Below are positions 32,902 through 44,400 of a DNA stretch of 51,737 nucleotides, piece after piece. The notes below the pieces were generated by a model. It ran no database searches. It was not told where the DNA came from and saw nothing but the letters and a program-made list of their open reading frames with translations. A program made the position numbers and the translations under genes. Within the stretch, counting starts at the first letter, position 1; each line of letters opens with the position of its first letter. This stretch comes from Sediminibacterium sp. (GTDB lineage Bacteria; Bacteroidota; Bacteroidia; Chitinophagales; Chitinophagaceae), in NCBI GenBank assembly GCA_028687975.1, contig JAQTZD010000010.1, positions 1 to 51,737 on the forward strand. The letters are read 5' to 3'.

Positions 32902-35820
32902 ATGGATCAGTTGCTAAAGGAATTACAGCGCGAATTTTCCGGAGAAATCTATTTTGATGCTTCCCCCGCACATCAGGTACAGCTTATGGCCTATGCCACC
33001 GATGCCTCTGTATACCAGGAAAAACCCAATGCCGTTGCCATACCGGCGAATCTAACCGACATACAGCTTTTGGTAAGGTTTGCCGGCGAACGTGCCATTA
33101 CACTCATACCAAGGGCAGCCGGTACTTCGCTGGCCGGACAAGTAGTCGGGAAAGGCATAGTAGTAGATATATCCAAATATTTTAATCAGATCATAGAAGT
33201 GAATGTGGCCGAAAAATGGGTGCGGTTGCAGCCCGGCGTCATCAGAGACGATCTGAATCATTACCTGAAGGGATTCGGACTCATGTTTGGTCCGGAAACC
33301 TCCACTGCCAGCAGGGCCATGATCGGAGGAATGATCGGCAACAATTCCTGCGGATTGCACAGCATTGTTTGGGGTGCAGCACGCGATCATCTGCTGGAAG
33401 CGAAAGTGATATTGAGTGATGGAACAGCCACTGAATTTGGTACAGAAGATTTGATGGAGGCCAAAGCAATACCCGGATTGAAAGGAGAGATATACAGTGA
33501 ACTTTATTCATTATTAAATACAAAACCCAACCAGGAACTGATCCGGAATAATTTTCCGGATGCGGCAGTGGTCAGAAGAAACTCGGGTTATGCGCTCGAC
33601 AGCCTGCTGAATATGGAGCCGTTTACCACAGGCGGGCAACCATTCAACCTTTGCAAACTTCTGGCCGGATCGGAGGGCACCCTTGCATTTATCACGGAAG
33701 TAAAACTTCAGCTGCTGGATCTGCCACCAAAGGAAGTGGGTGTGGTATGCATACATTGCCAATCGATCAATGAATCATTAAGAACAAACATTGTTGCGCT
33801 GAAGCATGCACCCATGGCTTCGGAACTGGTAGATAAAATGATCATGGATTTTACCATTGATCATCCGGAGTATCATAAGAACCGCTTTTTCATAGAAGGC
33901 GATCCGGAAGCGATTCTGATGGTGGAATTTATGGAGCATACCCGCGAAGCGCTAAACCATAAAATCAACGGACTGATCGAAGATCTTCGCGGCAGTGGCA
34001 TGGGCTATGCCTATCCTGTACTGTACAATGCCGACACAAAATATGCCTGGGACATCCGCAAGGCCGGACTGGGCCTGCTGCGCAACCTGAAAGGAGATGC
34101 CCAGCCGGTGAACCTGATCGAAGACTGTGCCGTTTCAACAGATGATCTGCCCGACTACATCAACGATTTGCAGGTGATCCTGGATCGGTACAAAGTGCGG
34201 GCCTCATTTTACGCGCATGCCGGAGCGGGAGAACTGCATGTGGAACCCATCATCAACCTGAAATCGGAGGAGGGATTGAAACAGTTCAGGGGAATCCTGA
34301 AAGACACGGCAGCACTGGTAAAAAAATACAACGGATCCCTGTCGGGCGAACATGGGGATGGTCGATTGCGCGGAGAGTTCATTGCAGATATGGTAGGCGC
34401 TGAAACCTATGAATTGTTCCGGCAGGTAAAACATTGTTTTGATCCTAAAAGAATATTCAATGCAGGAAAGATTACCGATACACCTGCCATGGATACCCAT
34501 TTGCGGGTAAGCAGTACCAACCGGTCTTCTGCAGGAAAAACCCTCTTCGATTTTTCGGAAGATGGCGGCATCCTGCGGCTGGCAGAAAAATGTTCCGGTT
34601 CCGGAGACTGCCGCAAATCGGAGATCAGCGGCGGACTGATGTGCCCGAGTTATATGGCCACCAGGAGCGAAAAACATACCACCCGCGCAAGGGCCAATAT
34701 TTTAAGACAGTTCCTGAGCAATGCGAACGATCTGTATCCATATCAGCACGAGGAGATCAAAGAAGCGATGGATCTTTGTTTAAGTTGTAAGGGATGCAAG
34801 ATTGAATGTCCGTCTAGTGTGGATATCACCAAGATGAAGGCAGAATTTCTGCAGCATTATTACGATAAAAAAGGAACACCACTGCGTGCTAAGATGATCG
34901 GGTACTTTGTACAGCAGATGAAACTGGCCAGTGCATTTGCGCCGGTATACAATTTTATTTTCGGCAACGAAACCCTGAGAAGGCTGATGAATAAAATGGT
35001 GGGCTTTCATCCTGACCGCAGCATGCCCCTGCTTCCGAAAACACAGCTGCAGAAATGGTTTGGCAAACATGTTTCCGGAAAGGCCGATGCCGGAACCGTA
35101 CTCCTGTTCTGCGACGAGTTTACCAATTTCCTGGATGTTTCCATTGGCCAGAAAGCCATATTGTTGCTGGAGGCGCTGGGATACCGGATCATGATTCCGG
35201 ATCATAAGGAAAGTGGCAGAACCTTTTTGTCGAAGGGGCTGGTGCGGAAAGCGGCAGCAGTGGCCAATCATAATATAGCCCGGCTGGCGCCACTGGTGTC
35301 TGAAGAAATGCCCATCATTGGTATAGAACCTTCTGCTGTATTAACGCTGCGCGACGAGTACATAGATCTGGCCGATGAAAACAACAAGGCCAATGCCCGC
35401 AACCTGGCGAAGCATACTTATACCATCGAAGAGTTTATTGAACGCGAAATGCGCAAAGGGAAGATCAGTGCTGCTTCTTTTCATACGGAACAAAAACAGG
35501 TATACCTGCACGGACATTGTTATCAGAAAGCATTGTCTTCGCAGGATCCGATTAAAAAAATCCTGAGTCTGCCGGCCAATTATGAGGTGAACGTGATTCC
35601 TTCCGGATGCTGTGGAATGGCAGGGGCATTTGGATATGAGCAGGAACATTATGCCGTATCGCAACAGGTAGGAGAGCTGGTCTTGTTTCCAACCGTTCGA
35701 AAATTGAGTCCGGATCATATTGTAGCAGCCGCAGGAACCTCCTGCAGACACCAGATCAAAGATGGTACGGGTGTAGTGGCCCTGCATCCGGTGGAGATCC
35801 TGTACAATGCCCTAAAATAG
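32902..35820 (+). CDS. FAD-binding and Fe-S-binding 2-hydroxyacid dehydrogenase (GlcD/YdiJ-like)
   Basis: A 972-residue cytoplasmic or membrane-associated dehydrogenase that fuses the parts of GlcD and GlcF-type proteins. Order: FAD_binding_4 domain (about 45-260, PRAAGTSLAGQ, MIGNNSCG), FAD-oxidase C domain (about 270-520, ending in GEHGDGRLRGEF), two Fe-S motifs (CSGSGDCRKS...CPS and CLSCKGCKIECPS, about 570-640), and a C-terminal CCG-type cysteine-rich domain (HGHCYQKAL, SGCCGMAGAFG). Relatives oxidise D-lactate, glycolate or D-2-hydroxyglutarate and feed electrons to quinones. The D-lactate released by MurQ in the same region is a plausible substrate (inference). ATG at 32902 chosen over an in-frame TTG two codons earlier. 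Confidence 0.92.
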   Translation: MDQLLKELQREFSGEIYFDASPAHQVQLMAYATDASVYQEKPNAVAIPANLTDIQLLVRFAGERAITLIPRAAGTSLAGQVVGKGIVVDISKYFNQIIEVNVAEKWVRLQPGVIRDDLNHYLKGFGLMFGPETSTASRAMIGGMIGNNSCGLHSIVWGAARDHLLEAKVILSDGTATEFGTEDLMEAKAIPGLKGEIYSELYSLLNTKPNQELIRNNFPDAAVVRRNSGYALDSLLNMEPFTTGGQPFNLCKLLAGSEGTLAFITEVKLQLLDLPPKEVGVVCIHCQSINESLRTNIVALKHAPMASELVDKMIMDFTIDHPEYHKNRFFIEGDPEAILMVEFMEHTREALNHKINGLIEDLRGSGMGYAYPVLYNADTKYAWDIRKAGLGLLRNLKGDAQPVNLIEDCAVSTDDLPDYINDLQVILDRYKVRASFYAHAGAGELHVEPIINLKSEEGLKQFRGILKDTAALVKKYNGSLSGEHGDGRLRGEFIADMVGAETYELFRQVKHCFDPKRIFNAGKITDTPAMDTHLRVSSTNRSSAGKTLFDFSEDGGILRLAEKCSGSGDCRKSEISGGLMCPSYMATRSEKHTTRARANILRQFLSNANDLYPYQHEEIKEAMDLCLSCKGCKIECPSSVDITKMKAEFLQHYYDKKGTPLRAKMIGYFVQQMKLASAFAPVYNFIFGNETLRRLMNKMVGFHPDRSMPLLPKTQLQKWFGKHVSGKADAGTVLLFCDEFTNFLDVSIGQKAILLLEALGYRIMIPDHKESGRTFLSKGLVRKAAAVANHNIARLAPLVSEEMPIIGIEPSAVLTLRDEYIDLADENNKANARNLAKHTYTIEEFIEREMRKGKISAASFHTEQKQVYLHGHCYQKALSSQDPIKKILSLPANYEVNVIPSGCCGMAGAFGYEQEHYAVSQQVGELVLFPTVRKLSPDHIVAAAGTSCRHQIKDGTGVVALHPVEILYNALK

Positions 35821-35859
35821 CAATAAAACACTTTTGCCTAACTTTAAGCAAATAGCAAG

Positions 35860-36642
35860 ATGAAAAAAGTAGGTTATGTATTATCCGGAGGGGGAACCAG
35901 GGGCTTTGCGCACCTGGGCATCATCCGGTATCTGGAGGAGTTAACCATTCATCCCCATGCTATTTCCGGAACCAGTGCGGGAGCCATTGCAGGTAGTTTG
36001 TATGCTGCCGGAAAAAGTCCTGAGGAGATCCTGCAGATCATGAAAGACAATATTTCATTTGGCTGGAGCAGCATCAATTTCAGGCAGAATGGTTTTTTGT
36101 CGATGGATATGCTGCGCAAAGTGCTGAAAAATATTTTTGCGGAGGACGATTTCAAAACGCTCCAAATGCCGTTTCATGCAACGGCCACCGATCTGAATAA
36201 AGGAAAAGAAATTACTTTTTCCGAAGGCCCGTTGATAGAAGCCATTATTGCATCCTGTTCCGTACCGGTTGTATTTAATTCAGTGCAGATGGGCAATCAC
36301 CTGTTGGTGGATGGGGGGCTGGTGAATAATTTTCCGGTGGAACCGCTGCTGAGCAATTGCGAAATCATCATCGGGTCTTATGTAAATAAACTGGAGGAAG
36401 GTATCAGCAATCATTCCAGTTTTAAAATGGTGAATTACCTGGATCGCTGTTTTCATCTGGCGATCTCCAAAAATGTATATGCCAAAACACATTTATGCGA
36501 TGTGTTTATCGAAAGCCCGCTTCATGCATACAATATGTACGATGTAAAGGCAGCTGATGCCATTTTTGAAATCGGCTACAATACGGCAAAACAGTACCGG
36601 GAAGTATTGGAAAAACTGGTGGAGAAACTGAAGGAAAATTAA
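35860..36642 (+). CDS. Patatin-like phospholipase family protein (RssA-type)
   Basis: A 260-residue serine lipase-fold protein with the Ser-Asp dyad of patatins: oxyanion glycine motif GGGTRG (10-15), nucleophile S39 in GTSAG (37-41) and D151 in VDGGLVNNFPV. It has no signal peptide, so it is probably cytoplasmic, as for RssA/YchK-type members. It likely hydrolyses acyl esters of lipids; physiological substrate unknown. CACTTTTG in the preceding gap (about 35830-35837) is a seven-of-eight -7 box. The next gene follows after 16 bases. Confidence 0.92.
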   Translation: MKKVGYVLSGGGTRGFAHLGIIRYLEELTIHPHAISGTSAGAIAGSLYAAGKSPEEILQIMKDNISFGWSSINFRQNGFLSMDMLRKVLKNIFAEDDFKTLQMPFHATATDLNKGKEITFSEGPLIEAIIASCSVPVVFNSVQMGNHLLVDGGLVNNFPVEPLLSNCEIIIGSYVNKLEEGISNHSSFKMVNYLDRCFHLAISKNVYAKTHLCDVFIESPLHAYNMYDVKAADAIFEIGYNTAKQYREVLEKLVEKLKEN

Positions 36643-36658
36643 ATAAAAGAAAGGGTGT

Positions 36659-38257
36659 ATGCCGGTTATAGAAACAGTGATTATCTTATTGATTTGTGTG
36701 GTTGCATTGTCTGTGATCTCTGCAAAAATTAATGTGCTCTTTCCTGTTTTGCTCACTATTGTAGGTATGCTGCTGGGCGCAATTCCTTCTTTTCCCAAAC
36801 TCTTTCTGGATCCCTCTATTGTAATGCTGGTGTTTCTTCCACCCATCTTATATATTGCTGCATTCAATACCAACTGGTACGAATTCAAGCAAAACCGAAA
36901 GCCTATAGCGATCCTTGCTTTTACCATGGTATTTGTAACCACATTGGGCATTGGGTTCATCGCAAAAGCCCTTCTGCCTGGTTTTACGATAGCCATGGGT
37001 TTTTTGCTGGGTGCCATCATTTCACCGCCCGATGCAGTGGCGGCTACAGCTGTATTTAAGAAGATGACCATTCCTAAAAAAATCACCAGCATCCTAGAAG
37101 GAGAGAGCCTGGTGAATGATGCCAGCGCACTGATCGCTTTTCAGTTTGCACTGGTAACGGTCCTCACCGGACAATTTTCAGCAGCAGAAGCCACGGTGAA
37201 ATTCATCTGGGTGGTCATTGCCGGAATCGTTATTGGTTTGTTGATAGCGGCCCTGGCGGTTGAAGTAAGGAAACGCTGGCAGATGGAACCGGCTATTGAA
37301 ACCGGGGTTACATTTATTACGGCTTATGCTGCTTTCCTGGCTGCAGAAAAACTCCATGCCAGCGCAGTTTTGAGTGTGGTGGCAGCCGGACTCTATGTGG
37401 GCAGCAAAGAACAAGCCATTCATAAGGCCAGTACCAGGTTGCAGGCAACGGCTGTCTGGAATTTTGTGGTGATCCTGCTGGAAGGGGTCATTTTCATCTT
37501 AATCGGGTTGCAGATACCGTACATTATTACAGGGATGAAGGGAGAATCTCTGTGGCACCTGATGCAGGAGGGGATGATCATTGCCCTAGCCGCCATTTTA
37601 ATCCGCTTTGTTTTTGTATTTGCCATTCATTTTATTGCAGACAGAATAAGACTTGCACTAAAACTGAAACCACTTTTTCCTTCATTCAAATACAGTTTTG
37701 TAATCGCATACACGGGTATGCGGGGTGTGGTATCATTGGCCGCTGCATTTTCTATTCCGCTTGTACTGGAAAATGGAACGCCGTTTCCGCAAAGAGATTT
37801 GATCCTGTTCATTGTGTTCTCTGTAATTATCATTACGCTGGTAGCACAGGGGCTTACACTTCCCTGGTTTATTAAAAAGATCAATCTGGAAAAAGACGAG
37901 TCTGCCACACAACCTGCTGCCAACATTATGCAAACGCTGACCAAAGCAGCATTGAACAGGATAGAGGAAATTATTCACGAGGAAAATCTGGAAAGCAACG
38001 CCGCCGGAGAAATAAGAGATTTATATTATACGAGGGTGCTGGACCTCAGCGGAGTAAAATCTAAAAACCAGATACTGGAGCAGCAATTATCCAGACGGCT
38101 CATGCTGGAGGCAGTGGGAGCCAAGCGAAAAAAACTCTTTGAACTGCAATCTCAGCGCAGGATTGATCAAAAACAATTCAAGGAAGTGGAACACGAGCTG
38201 GATCTGGAAGAAACCCGTCTACAGAGATTAAAGATTTTTCAGATACCAAAACGTTGA
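36659..38257 (+). CDS. Na+/H+ antiporter, CPA1 family
   Basis: A 532-residue sodium/proton exchanger of the bacterial CPA1 (TIGR00831-like) type. About 12 transmembrane helices span residues 1-410; the ion-site motifs ISPPDAVAATAV (about 121-132) and EGESLVNDASALI (about 147-159), with the family's paired Asp and Asn-Asp, are intact, as is the later YTGMRGVVSLAAA. The last 120 residues form a soluble charged helical tail rich in E, R and Q, probably a coiled-coil regulatory domain. AGAAAGGG just before the ATG is one of few purine-rich ribosome-binding-like leaders in this window. Confidence 0.92.
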   Translation: MPVIETVIILLICVVALSVISAKINVLFPVLLTIVGMLLGAIPSFPKLFLDPSIVMLVFLPPILYIAAFNTNWYEFKQNRKPIAILAFTMVFVTTLGIGFIAKALLPGFTIAMGFLLGAIISPPDAVAATAVFKKMTIPKKITSILEGESLVNDASALIAFQFALVTVLTGQFSAAEATVKFIWVVIAGIVIGLLIAALAVEVRKRWQMEPAIETGVTFITAYAAFLAAEKLHASAVLSVVAAGLYVGSKEQAIHKASTRLQATAVWNFVVILLEGVIFILIGLQIPYIITGMKGESLWHLMQEGMIIALAAILIRFVFVFAIHFIADRIRLALKLKPLFPSFKYSFVIAYTGMRGVVSLAAAFSIPLVLENGTPFPQRDLILFIVFSVIIITLVAQGLTLPWFIKKINLEKDESATQPAANIMQTLTKAALNRIEEIIHEENLESNAAGEIRDLYYTRVLDLSGVKSKNQILEQQLSRRLMLEAVGAKRKKLFELQSQRRIDQKQFKEVEHELDLEETRLQRLKIFQIPKR

Positions 38258-38355
38258 AAAACGCAGCCTGACAAATTAAAAAAACAATAGTTGTAGTTAG
38301 AGGCCTACGCATTTCTTTTTTTTACCAAAAGGGTCTGTTGTTGCGGGTTCTGGGG

Positions 38356-38363
38356 TAATTTTG
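38356..38363 (+). promoter_or_regulatory. Exact TAnnTTTG -7 box upstream of the giant T9SS gene
   Basis: TAATTTTG is a perfect -7 match; the expected start of transcription, about 38369, leaves roughly 60 bases of leader before the ATG at 38431. The 131-base gap 38258-38388 also has a weak 4-bp stem (GTAG 38293-38296, CTAC 38305-38308) followed by a run of eight T (38316-38323), which could end the antiporter transcript. Confidence 0.4.
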
Positions 38364-38430
38364 TACCAGAATCAATCCCCCCAATTGTTTGAAATCCGTA
38401 AAATCTGATATCACTGATAGTAGGAGCAGC

Positions 38431-41400
38431 ATGGATGTTGTGCAAGGAAGTACATCATGTATTCGTGCTTTGTGCTTGTTGGTGCTTTTGTTTTTATCAG
38501 GTGCAGGATTGATGGCCCAATGCGGAACAGGTACATCCGAAATCATTGTCGTTGATTTTTCTGCTGCAAAAGATACATCTCATTCCATCGATGCTGAAAG
38601 AAACGGAACCGCCTGTGTTGGAACATCTGGTAGCGATAAAAGCTGTATTCGTTTTAATGTCATCCTGAATCCCGGATCAGACTTATTGAATTTTTCCACC
38701 AACCAGATTACGGGGGCCAGTTTTTACTCCATTGATTGCGGACCTTTGATCGCCATAGGAACACCTGCTTGTATTACCGGTAAAACCAGTGTATGTATTT
38801 CCTTTTGTAAGCCGGGGTCTAATTCAGTTACATATACACTTACTGCGTCCAGTACCATCAAGGCCTCTGCAGATCTTATACTGCGTCAGAATTGTTCCGG
38901 AACCATGAGCGTGACCGGTGTTACTGCTGCCACTGTAAACTGGACCTCTGTTTATCCGAGTGCTGCAGGTACATACAATAGTTATTTGAGTGCGGTGACC
39001 GGCGCAACCAATATTACCGTAACTCCGCAGACAGGTGCTCCTGAATACATAGACTATGAAGTAAGCGGTACGGGTACTTGTACCGGATTGAGAAGAGATA
39101 CCATTCGGGTTTATACCGTAGCGCCTATGACGGTATCGGTAACACCTGCCAATCCTACTATTTGTTCCGGCAGCAGTGTTCAGCTGACTACTACTGTAAC
39201 CGGAGGAAATGCACCTTACACTTATTCCTGGAATTCAGGCGAAACTTCCACTTCCATTACGGCAAGTGTGGCCGGAATCTATACTGTTTCCGTAAATGAT
39301 AATACGGTTGGCTGCCCTGCGGTTACTGCAAGCGCTCTAGTTGCTTCTTCCATCACTCCGGATGCACCTACTGCAGTTGGAACAGCAGTTTGTTACGGGA
39401 GCACGGCTACGCTTACTGCCACAGCTCCCGGAGGAACCTATCAGTGGTTTGATGCGGCATCCGCCGGCAACCTCCTGACTGCCACATCCGCTTATACAAC
39501 TCCTGCATTATCTGCTACTACTACTTATTATGTTCAAACAACTGTGAATGGTTGTACCAGTGCCAGAACTGCTGTTCCGGTAAGCGTTACAGCTGTTCCG
39601 GTTGCACCAACAGTAGCTCCGGTTACTGTTTGCGAAGCTACTACTGCAACGCTTACTGCCACAGCTCCCGGAGGAAGTTATGAATGGTTCAATACTGCTT
39701 CTGGCGGAACTTCGGTTGGAACAGGTTCGGGTTATATTTCACCTGTGTTGAGTGCCTCCACCATCTATTATGTGCAAACCACCGTTTCGGGTTGTACCAG
39801 CCCCAGAACAGGTGTAACCGTTACCGTAACACCTCTGCCTGCCAACCCAATGGCCAATGCACCGGCTATTTGCAGCGGCAATACCGGTACATTAACGGCA
39901 CTCACTCCCGGAGGAACTTATCGCTGGTACGATGCAGCTACTGCCGGTACTTTGCTGGGAACTGGGGCTGCGTTCAATACGCCTGTTTTATTGACCGATG
40001 CCACCTACTATTTATCCGCAGAAGTGAATGGTTGTGTAAGCCCGGCAAGAACAGCAGTTTCCATCACCGTAAATCCAACACCTGCTGCACCAACTGCTGC
40101 AGGAACAACCATTTGTTCAGGTACCACCGCGAGTTTAACAGCAACGGATATGGGGGAGACCTATCGTTGGTATACAGCATCAACTGGTGGTACATTGCTC
40201 AGTACCGGATTGGGGTACACTACCCCTGCTTTGGCAGCAAGCACCACCTATTATGTAGATGCTACTTCCGCAGCAGGATGTACGGGTACAAGAACGGCTG
40301 TGCTGGTGAATGTTACTCCATTTGAGGATCCCGCATTTACCTATAGTGGTGGTACGTTTTGTGTGTCCGGAGGCAGCAATCCCACTCCTTCGATTATGGG
40401 AGCAGCAACCGGTGTTTTCAGTGCAACACCTGCAGGGTTGGATATCAATCCAACTTCAGGTGAGATATCTTTATCAACCAGTACGGTTAATTTATATACC
40501 ATCACATTTGTAACGGGAGGCGCCTGTAATTATACCAGCAGTGCAGATGTCCGAATCATCAACACCACACCGGTTGCTACGTTTAGTTATGTTACGCCGA
40601 TGTGCGAAATGCAAACCAATCCGCTTCCCGTTTTTGCAGCAGATGCAAGTGCAGGTGTATTCACTTCAGGAACCGGACTGGTTTTTAACAATGCTACTAC
40701 CGGTGAAATTGATCTGACCAGCAGTGCTCCCGGAACCTATACCATCAAGAATGAAATTCCTGCAGCCGCAGGTTGCAGCGGCGCAATGGCAACCTTTGAT
40801 ATTGTCATTAATCCAAGGGCCATTGCCAATGCAGGCGTGGATCAGTTGGTATGTGCAGGAACAACGGTTGATCTGACCGGGGTAGTAAGTGGTTCAGCTT
40901 CCTCCGGTAGCTGGTCGCTGGTTTCAGGAGGAGGAAGTATTACCAATCAAAGCCAACTGAATACGCAGTATGCTCCTGCAGGTGGTGTTACGCAGGCAAT
41001 CCTGCAGTTAACCACCAATGATCCAGATGTTGCGGGGCCCTGTGCGGTTGCAACCGATCAGGTAATCGTCTCTTTCAATCCATTGCCTGCATCTCCGCAA
41101 GTAAACAGTCCTGCTATCTGCTCCAACACCAATGCAACACTCACGGCTTATGCTCCAGGAGGTACTTATAAATGGTATGATGCACCTGCTGCAACAAGTG
41201 CAGTGTATACGGGAACAACTTACCAAACACCAACACTGCTAGCGAATACAGTTTATTATGTGAGCGCTACTTCAGCAGCATCCTGTGAGGGGCCAAGGAC
41301 CTCAGTAACAGTTGTAGTGAATCAACGTCCTGTTGTTACCAGCGCTTCCACCGGAGCCATCTGTACAGCTACTTCAACAGATTATACCATCACCAGTGAT

Positions 41401-44400
41401 ATAGCCGGAAGCAGCTTCCTCTGGCAAAGAGCTGCTGTATCAGGCATCAGCAATAATGTGGTCTCCGGACAAACAACCGCTTATATCGGAGAAACCCTCA
41501 ACAGCATCCTGAGTGTTCCGGTTGATGTGCTATACAATATTACACCCAGCTCCAACGGATGTGCCGGTACACCTTTTCAATACCGGGTTACGGTAAATCC
41601 GATTCCGGTTGCGCCCACCGCTGCAACCCTTGGTGCTGTATGTGCAGGACAAACGCTCACACTCACCACTCCTGAAAGAACAGAAGCAGCATATGAATGG
41701 ACCGGCCCCAACGGATTTACTTCACTTTTGCGTGAGCCGCAACTCCTGAATGCAACCCTTACACAGGCAGGAACCTATGCAGTAACGCTTAGGGTGAACG
41801 GATGTACAAGTGTTGCAGCTACTACGGTGGCAGTTGTGAACCCGATTCCTTCTGCACCATTGATTACGAGTACTGCTCCTGTTTGCGAAGGCGCTTCTCT
41901 TCAGCTGAATGCTTCCATTGTTGTTGGTGCAACTTATCAGTGGACCGGGCCCAATGGTTTTGGTTCCGCTTTACAGAATCCGATGGTTCCGAATATGTCG
42001 CAGGCGGCAGGCGGAACCTACAGTGTGTCTGCTCTTGTGAATGGATGCAGCAGTGCGCTACGAACAGTTGTGGTTTCGGTAAAAACAATACCCGCAGCGC
42101 CGGTGATTCAGCCGGTTGGTGCGATTTGTGAAAACGCAACGCTTCATGTTGGGGTAGATGCAGTGCCCGGTGCCATTTATAGCTGGTCAGGTCCGCTGGG
42201 TTTCAGTGCATCTGGTCAGGAATTTCAGATATCAGGTATTACTTTGGCCATGGCCGGAACTTATACTGCCACTGCTACCGTGAATGGTTGTACCAGTAAT
42301 AACAGTTCCGTTAATATTCCGGTTACCCCGCAACCTGCTTTGCCGGTTGCAGCAAATAATTCTCCGGTATGCGAAGGCGCTTCCCTTCAACTCAGTACCC
42401 CATCACTTGCCGGAGCAAGTTATCAGTGGACCGGGCCAAATGGTTTTACTTCTGTTGCACAAAATCCAATGTTAACAAGCATTACACAGGCAGGCAAAGG
42501 AGATTATACACTTGCGATAACTGTGAACGGATGTACCAGTAATGGAAGCGTCACCACCGCGGTGGTGAACTCCCTGCCCGGTGCGGTGCAGATTACCAGC
42601 AGCGGACCGGCCTGTGAAGGACAACCTGTAAGCCTCGCGGCAGACGAAGTGCCTTCGGCCGTTTATTTCTGGACAGGTCCCGGCGGTTTGGTTACTTCTA
42701 CGCGATTGATTAATATTCCTGCAATGAGTAACCAGTATCAGGGCATTTATCAGGTAGCGGTGAATGTTGCAGGATGCACAGGTTCAACCAGTAATATAGA
42801 GCTGAAAATGATTCCTACACCTGCTGCGCCTGTAATTAGTCCGGTGGGTATTGTGTGCGAATACAGTACGTTGAATGTAAACTTGGCAACAGTCGCCGGT
42901 GCAGTATACAGCTGGACCGGCCCATCCGGATTCAGTCAGAGTAGCGCTGCTGTTCAGATCGATTCGGTTACTGCAGTACATGCAGGAATGTATACCGCCA
43001 ATATTTCGGTAAGCGGTTGTAAGAGCAGCAACAGTACAGTAACAGTTGCTGTTACACCTAAACCATCCATTCCAGTTGTGGGCAACAGTTCTCCCATTTG
43101 TGATGGCGGTACTTTGCAGTTCAATGCATCTGCGCTTACTGGAGCGAGTTATCAGTGGACAGGCCCGAACGGATTTACCGCTGCGGTACAAAATCCTTTG
43201 ATCAACGGTGCAGGTGTTACTGCAGATGGTGATTATGTGTTAACCGTTTCGGTGAACGGTTGTGCCAGTGATCCTGCTGTTACCAAAGCTATTGTGAATG
43301 CAGTACCAGCGGTAGTGAATATTACCAGCAACGGACCTGTTTGTGATGGACAAACACTGCGCTTGTCAGCAGACGATGTGAAGGCTGCAGTATATACCTG
43401 GATTGGCCCGAACGGTTTTTCTGCAGCTGCCCGTGAAATTGATATTCCTGCTTTTAACAGCAGTAAAACAGGGGAGTATCAGGTAGCAGTTGCCGTGGCT
43501 GGTTGCTCTGGTGTGGCCAACAGCATCACCACCAGTGTGAAGCCGATTCCTGCTCCACCGGTGATTAATCCGGTAGACCTTGTTTGTGATGGAGGTCGCT
43601 TAACACTCAGTGTGGTAACAGCACCAGGTGCTTCGTATCAATGGTCCGGTCCTATGAATATCCGGGGTACTCAACCCTTGCTGACCATTCCGGTCATCCA
43701 TCCATCCATGGCTGGTACATACTATGCCAATGTTACGATCAATGGCTGTACCAGTGGAGATCGTGCCACCCTGGTAGATGTATTGCCCAAGCCCGACAGG
43801 CCGGTTGTAGTAAACAGTGATCCGGTTTGTGTAAACGATGTGTTTCAGTTAAGGGCCTCCACTGTAACCGGAGCAACTTATCAGTGGAGAGGGCCTGGTA
43901 ATTATTTTGCAGATATTCCTGATCCGGTGATTCCTTCAGCAGGCCTGCAGGATACCGGTAAATACGAAGTAACGGTAACTGTGAACGGATGTGCGAGTGA
44001 TACTGCCTATACCTTTTTGCATGTAGATATTCCTGCCAGCACTTCCGCCGGAAACGACCAGGTGGTTTGTGCCAATAATCCGGTAGTGTATTTGTCGGGA
44101 ATTGTGCAGGGAGGAACCACCACCGGCGTATGGAGCAGTTCAGGTACAGGCAGGTTCAGTTCTTCCACCACCAATTTATCCGGTGCCTATATCCCCAGCA
44201 CAAGTGATACTGCAGCTGGTACCGTAACCTTGTTTTTAACCTCCACCAATAATGGTGCCTGCAGACCTGCTGTATCCACCGTTCGTGTTACCATAACCGA
44301 TGCTCCCGTTGCCAATGCAGGCTCGGATGCACGCGTATGTGCCAACGATTCAACCGTACTGCTGAACGGTATTGTGCGCAATGTTTCGCAGGTGGTATGG

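Noticed and set aside
38293-38323. Rho-independent terminator after the CPA1 antiporter gene
   Set aside because: There is a T-run, but the stem is only four base pairs with an eight-base loop, too weak to call as a terminator feature on its own.
39361-44033. CRISPR-like periodic repeats
   Set aside because: The repeats are about 240 bases, imperfect and in one continuous open reading frame; there are no short identical repeats with unique spacers and no cas genes.
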